Assembly: GCA_024741835.1 (NCBI GenBank)
Contig: JAENRP010000650.1
Coordinates: 1-10,956, forward strand
DNA length: 10,956 nucleotides
Direction of reading: 5' to 3'
DNA from: Diplocarpon mali
Lineage: Eukaryota > Ascomycota > Leotiomycetes > Helotiales > Drepanopezizaceae
The notes beneath the pieces were generated by a model, which did no database searches, was not told the DNA's origin, and was given only the letters and a program-made list of their open reading frames with translations. This document shows positions 9,300-10,956 of the stretch, one piece after another (positions within the stretch are counted from its first letter, which is position 1; every line of letters begins with the position of its first letter). Position numbers and translations under genes: made by a program.

Positions 9300-9620
9300 T
9301 ATATTATTATCTACTATACCCCTTTAGAGCGTCGCATCTAAGCCTATATACTATACCCTAGCCTTCTTTAAAAGAGGCTCTAAGATAATATTAATATTAA
9401 ACCTATCTATAAGCGCTACGTTCCTAAGCTCTAAGTCTCTTTTATTAGTAAGAACCCCTTTTATTAGACGTATACCCCTCCCCTTTATTAGCAGACTCGA
9501 GCTCCCTGCCTTTATATAATCCTAAGGATATGCGATTTTTAATAATCTAAGAACTAAAAGCTCCTTTCAATTAATAAGGTGCGTTGCAGCGTAGTTATTA
9601 AGTAGGGTTATATTCGAAAG
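9300..9620 (-). other. Copia aspartic protease domain
   Basis: The motif NNYAATHLIN lies at 9599-9570, where copia proteases have a D-x-G/C-A-T/A-x-H-type active site. The first Asn corresponds to the catalytic Asp, and GAC/GAT to AAC/AAT fits a TG to TA change because the preceding base is T. It is followed by AGSSSLLIKGRGIRLIKGVL and LRNVALIDRFNIN, typical of the β-rich remainder of the domain. The protease would have cut the polyprotein into mature parts. Confidence 0.75.
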
Positions 9621-9869
9621 AGCGTAGAGAGCTCTAAAGGTAGAGTATATTCCTAGGGTAAAGTCTTTAAAGAGAGTTGGATTTAAAAGGGCAGCTATAA
9701 TCTTGGATTTGCTACTCCTTAAAGCTTTAGTAGATATTCTTTCCTTAAATTGATCTATAAGAGCTTGTTTAATATAAGAGAGCTTAGCTTAAAGCTTTCT
9801 CTATTTTAAGGAAGCAAGGTTTTTATATATTCTTTTAACCTTATTATAGCTAGGGAGGTTTTAAAGCGT

Positions 9870-10472
9870 ACCTTCCTTAGCGCTAGTTAAGGCGTATTTC
9901 AGCCTATTATACTCCTTTAGGTTCTAAAAGTGATTTTTAACCTAAGGGCAAGGGCACTTTTTAACGCTCTTCTTAAGAGTCTTCTTCGCCTTACTTTTAC
10001 TTAATACTCTTAGATTAATATAATCGCCTACTCCTTTAAGTAAGGCGTATACTCTAAGGGTTGCCTTTAATAAAAAGCTTGCAAAGCTTCGCTCTATTAA
10101 GCTTAAAAACCAATTAATATAGTAGACTATATCTTTTCTATACTTTAGACCTAGCTTATTATCTCTAATAAGCTTTACCTAAGTCTGCTAGGATTAAGTG
10201 AGAGCCTAGTAGTAAATCAACTATAGAAACTTCGTAATTGCAAAAGAGCTTTAAACCTCTAGGATTCTATAAGTTTATACTTCCTAGTAGATCTCCTTAA
10301 AGCTAGTAAGCTAAGTCTTCGGGTCTACTTTACTACTCTTTGTTTTAAAGAGCTTAGTATTATAGTCTTTCCAAATTGACTCTATTATACTAACCTTAGA
10401 AGGGGCTAGTTCCTTATGCAAGTGCTCTACGATCTATTGAATTAATAGTTTCCCTACTTCCTTGCAGTTATA
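9870..10472 (-). other. Gag region with CxC zinc knuckle
   Basis: The gag part of the right polyprotein. It is stop-rich at 10340-10140 and more open from 10130 to 9960 (for example YYINWFLSLIERSFASF). A Lys-rich linker (SKSKAKKTLKKSVKK) leads into CPCP-x-VKNHF at 9956-9927, then NLKEYNRLKYAL. Cys at 9956 and 9950 and His at 9932 remain. The expected last Cys (about 9911) is now Tyr, a TGT/TGC to TAT change. This CxC spacing resembles knuckles I know from ascomycete copia gags and differs from the CCHC of retroviruses. Confidence 0.75.
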
Positions 10473-10526
10473 TTATACTACTTAAAGCAATATAAGGTAT
10501 ATTATCTTAGTAATCTAATAGTATAA

Positions 10527-10664
10527 TATAAAACAGAGGGGAGACAATACAAGAATAGGCCTAAGGGAAGACCTAAAAACAAGAGGAGGAAGCACCATAA
10601 GCGGGCTCTCTTAAATAAGATATTAAGAATAAGTCCTAAGTATAGGATATATTTAGTACTATAG
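10527..10664 (+). CDS. Short AT-hook-like basic reading frame
   Basis: A 45-codon open stretch between stops at 10524 and 10662, with no ATG near its start. It contains NRPKGRPKNKRRKHHKR, which resembles the AT-hook core (Gly-Arg-Pro flanked by basic residues) seen in DNA-binding proteins and in some transposon proteins. It lies divergently upstream of gag-pol in a less mutated patch. It may be the remnant of a larger frame, or a chance reading of purine-rich leader or LTR sequence. Confidence 0.2.
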   Translation, partial: YKTEGRQYKNRPKGRPKNKRRKHHKRALLNKILRISPKYRIYLVL

Positions 10665-10677
10665 CGATACGCGCTAT
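10661..10677. other. Short hairpin, 6-bp stem
   Basis: ATAGCG, five-base loop, CGCTAT. It directly follows the end of the AT-hook-like frame. A stem of this size may be chance. Confidence 0.3.
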
Positions 10678-10744
10678 CTCTATATATAGAAGATGGCCCT
10701 TTTATCCTCCTACTATCCTATATCAATCATATGATATATATTAT

Positions 10745-10767
10745 AAGACCTATCTATCTTAGGTCTT
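10745..10767. other. Hairpin, 8-bp stem
   Basis: AAGACCTA, seven-base loop, TAGGTCTT. The stem can be extended on both sides through AT-rich flanks with a bulge. It could be part of an LTR fold or an inverted-repeat remnant. It is not followed by a clean T-run as a bacterial terminator would be, and the context is eukaryotic. Confidence 0.5.
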
Positions 10768-10956
10768 TATATATATTTTAAATAATAAAAGTAGTAGCCC
10801 CTATTACTATTAGTAAAGAATATAAAATAATATAGGTCAAGGCAATAGTATATCAATTACTAGCAAACCCTAAGTGCGAGAAAACTAATATATTAAAAAG
10901 CCTAAACTAGGGCTATATTATTATTAAAGGTAAAAGAAAAAAAAGGAGAGTTTTTT

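Larger units (their letters stand above)
5643..10472 (-). pseudogene. Ty1/copia gag-pol polyprotein, RIP-inactivated (right copy)
   Basis: A near full-length copia polyprotein of about 1,610 codons in one minus-strand frame. Codon phase checked at 9956, 9659, 9110, 8900, 8717, 8597, 6887, 6641, 5999, 5747 and 5681 is identical, so there is no net indel. Domain order is the diagnostic copia order: gag with a CxC-type zinc knuckle, protease, GAG-pre-integrase, integrase, RT_2, RNase H, ending with ANGLTKNLLRQKF. Dozens of in-frame stops are present and no long open frame remains. Many active-site and metal-binding residues are changed by TG to TA or CA to TA mutations. The start is uncertain: ATA at 10472 is a plausible former ATG. 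The end is TAA at 5643, or the TAA at 5679, which could be a former Trp. The element would have copied itself through an RNA intermediate; it is dead now. Confidence 0.93.
10473..10956. other. Leader or LTR-like region upstream of right gag-pol
   Basis: By position this should hold the untranslated leader, primer binding site and 5' LTR of the right element. I could not find a matching copy of this sequence left of 5643, nor a clear primer binding site, so the LTR is inferred from position only and may extend past the window. The region contains two hairpins, a short basic reading frame on the plus strand, and a purine-rich A/G tract at 10928-10950. Confidence 0.35.

Noticed and set aside
10865..10873. 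AACCCTAAG resembling the fungal telomere repeat
   Set aside because: Only a single copy occurs, with no tandem run, so chance is sufficient.
10928..10956. A/G-rich tract as a polypurine tract for a plus-strand element
   Set aside because: No plus-strand LTR element was recognised and the window ends here, so A-richness alone is not enough.

Overview
The window looks like a silenced repeat compartment from a filamentous ascomycete (Pezizomycotina). CpA and its complement TpG are strikingly scarce, TpA is everywhere, and CpG survives in many GCGC-type words. That is the footprint of repeat-induced point mutation (RIP), and almost every decayed gene here can be read once TAA/TAG/TGA are treated as former CAA, CAG, TGG or CGA codons. 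I see no intact protein gene, tRNA or rRNA. The species cannot be named from the sequence.

Layout. (1) 118-876, minus strand: a decayed reading frame whose 3' two thirds is a tandem array of 39- and 48-bp units, i.e. 13 and 16 codons, with CTTAAG in most units. (2) 877-1500: AT-rich, nothing recognisable apart from a few less-mutated bases. (3) About 1508-2400, plus strand: an Ala/Pro-rich decayed frame convergent with the next gene. (4) 2506-4260, minus strand: the 3' half (reverse transcriptase and RNase H) of a Ty1/copia pol, with its 5' half missing. (5) 4256-4384: a cluster of palindromes and an imperfect inverted repeat at the point where that copy stops being recognisable. (6) About 4724-5640, plus strand: a second decayed frame with an Ala/Pro-rich segment, again convergent with a pol end. 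(7) 5643-10472, minus strand: a near full-length Ty1/copia gag-pol readable in one frame over about 1,610 codons without a net frameshift. It carries a zinc knuckle, protease, GAG-pre-integrase, integrase, reverse transcriptase and RNase H. (8) 10473-10956: leader or LTR-like sequence with hairpins and a short AT-hook-like frame on the plus strand. No matching LTR pair could be found by eye.

The two copia copies have the same orientation but clearly differ in sequence, so they are different subfamilies or old copies. Both were killed mainly by G:C to A:T transitions. In the right copy the protease Asp, integrase Glu, second Asp of the RT YxDD box, one RNase H Asp and zinc-binding Cys/His codons all look changed by TG to TA or CA to TA steps. 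The points most worth a second look are the alternating 13/16-codon repeat, the possible shared convergent accessory frame beside both pol ends, and the palindrome cluster at the truncation point.
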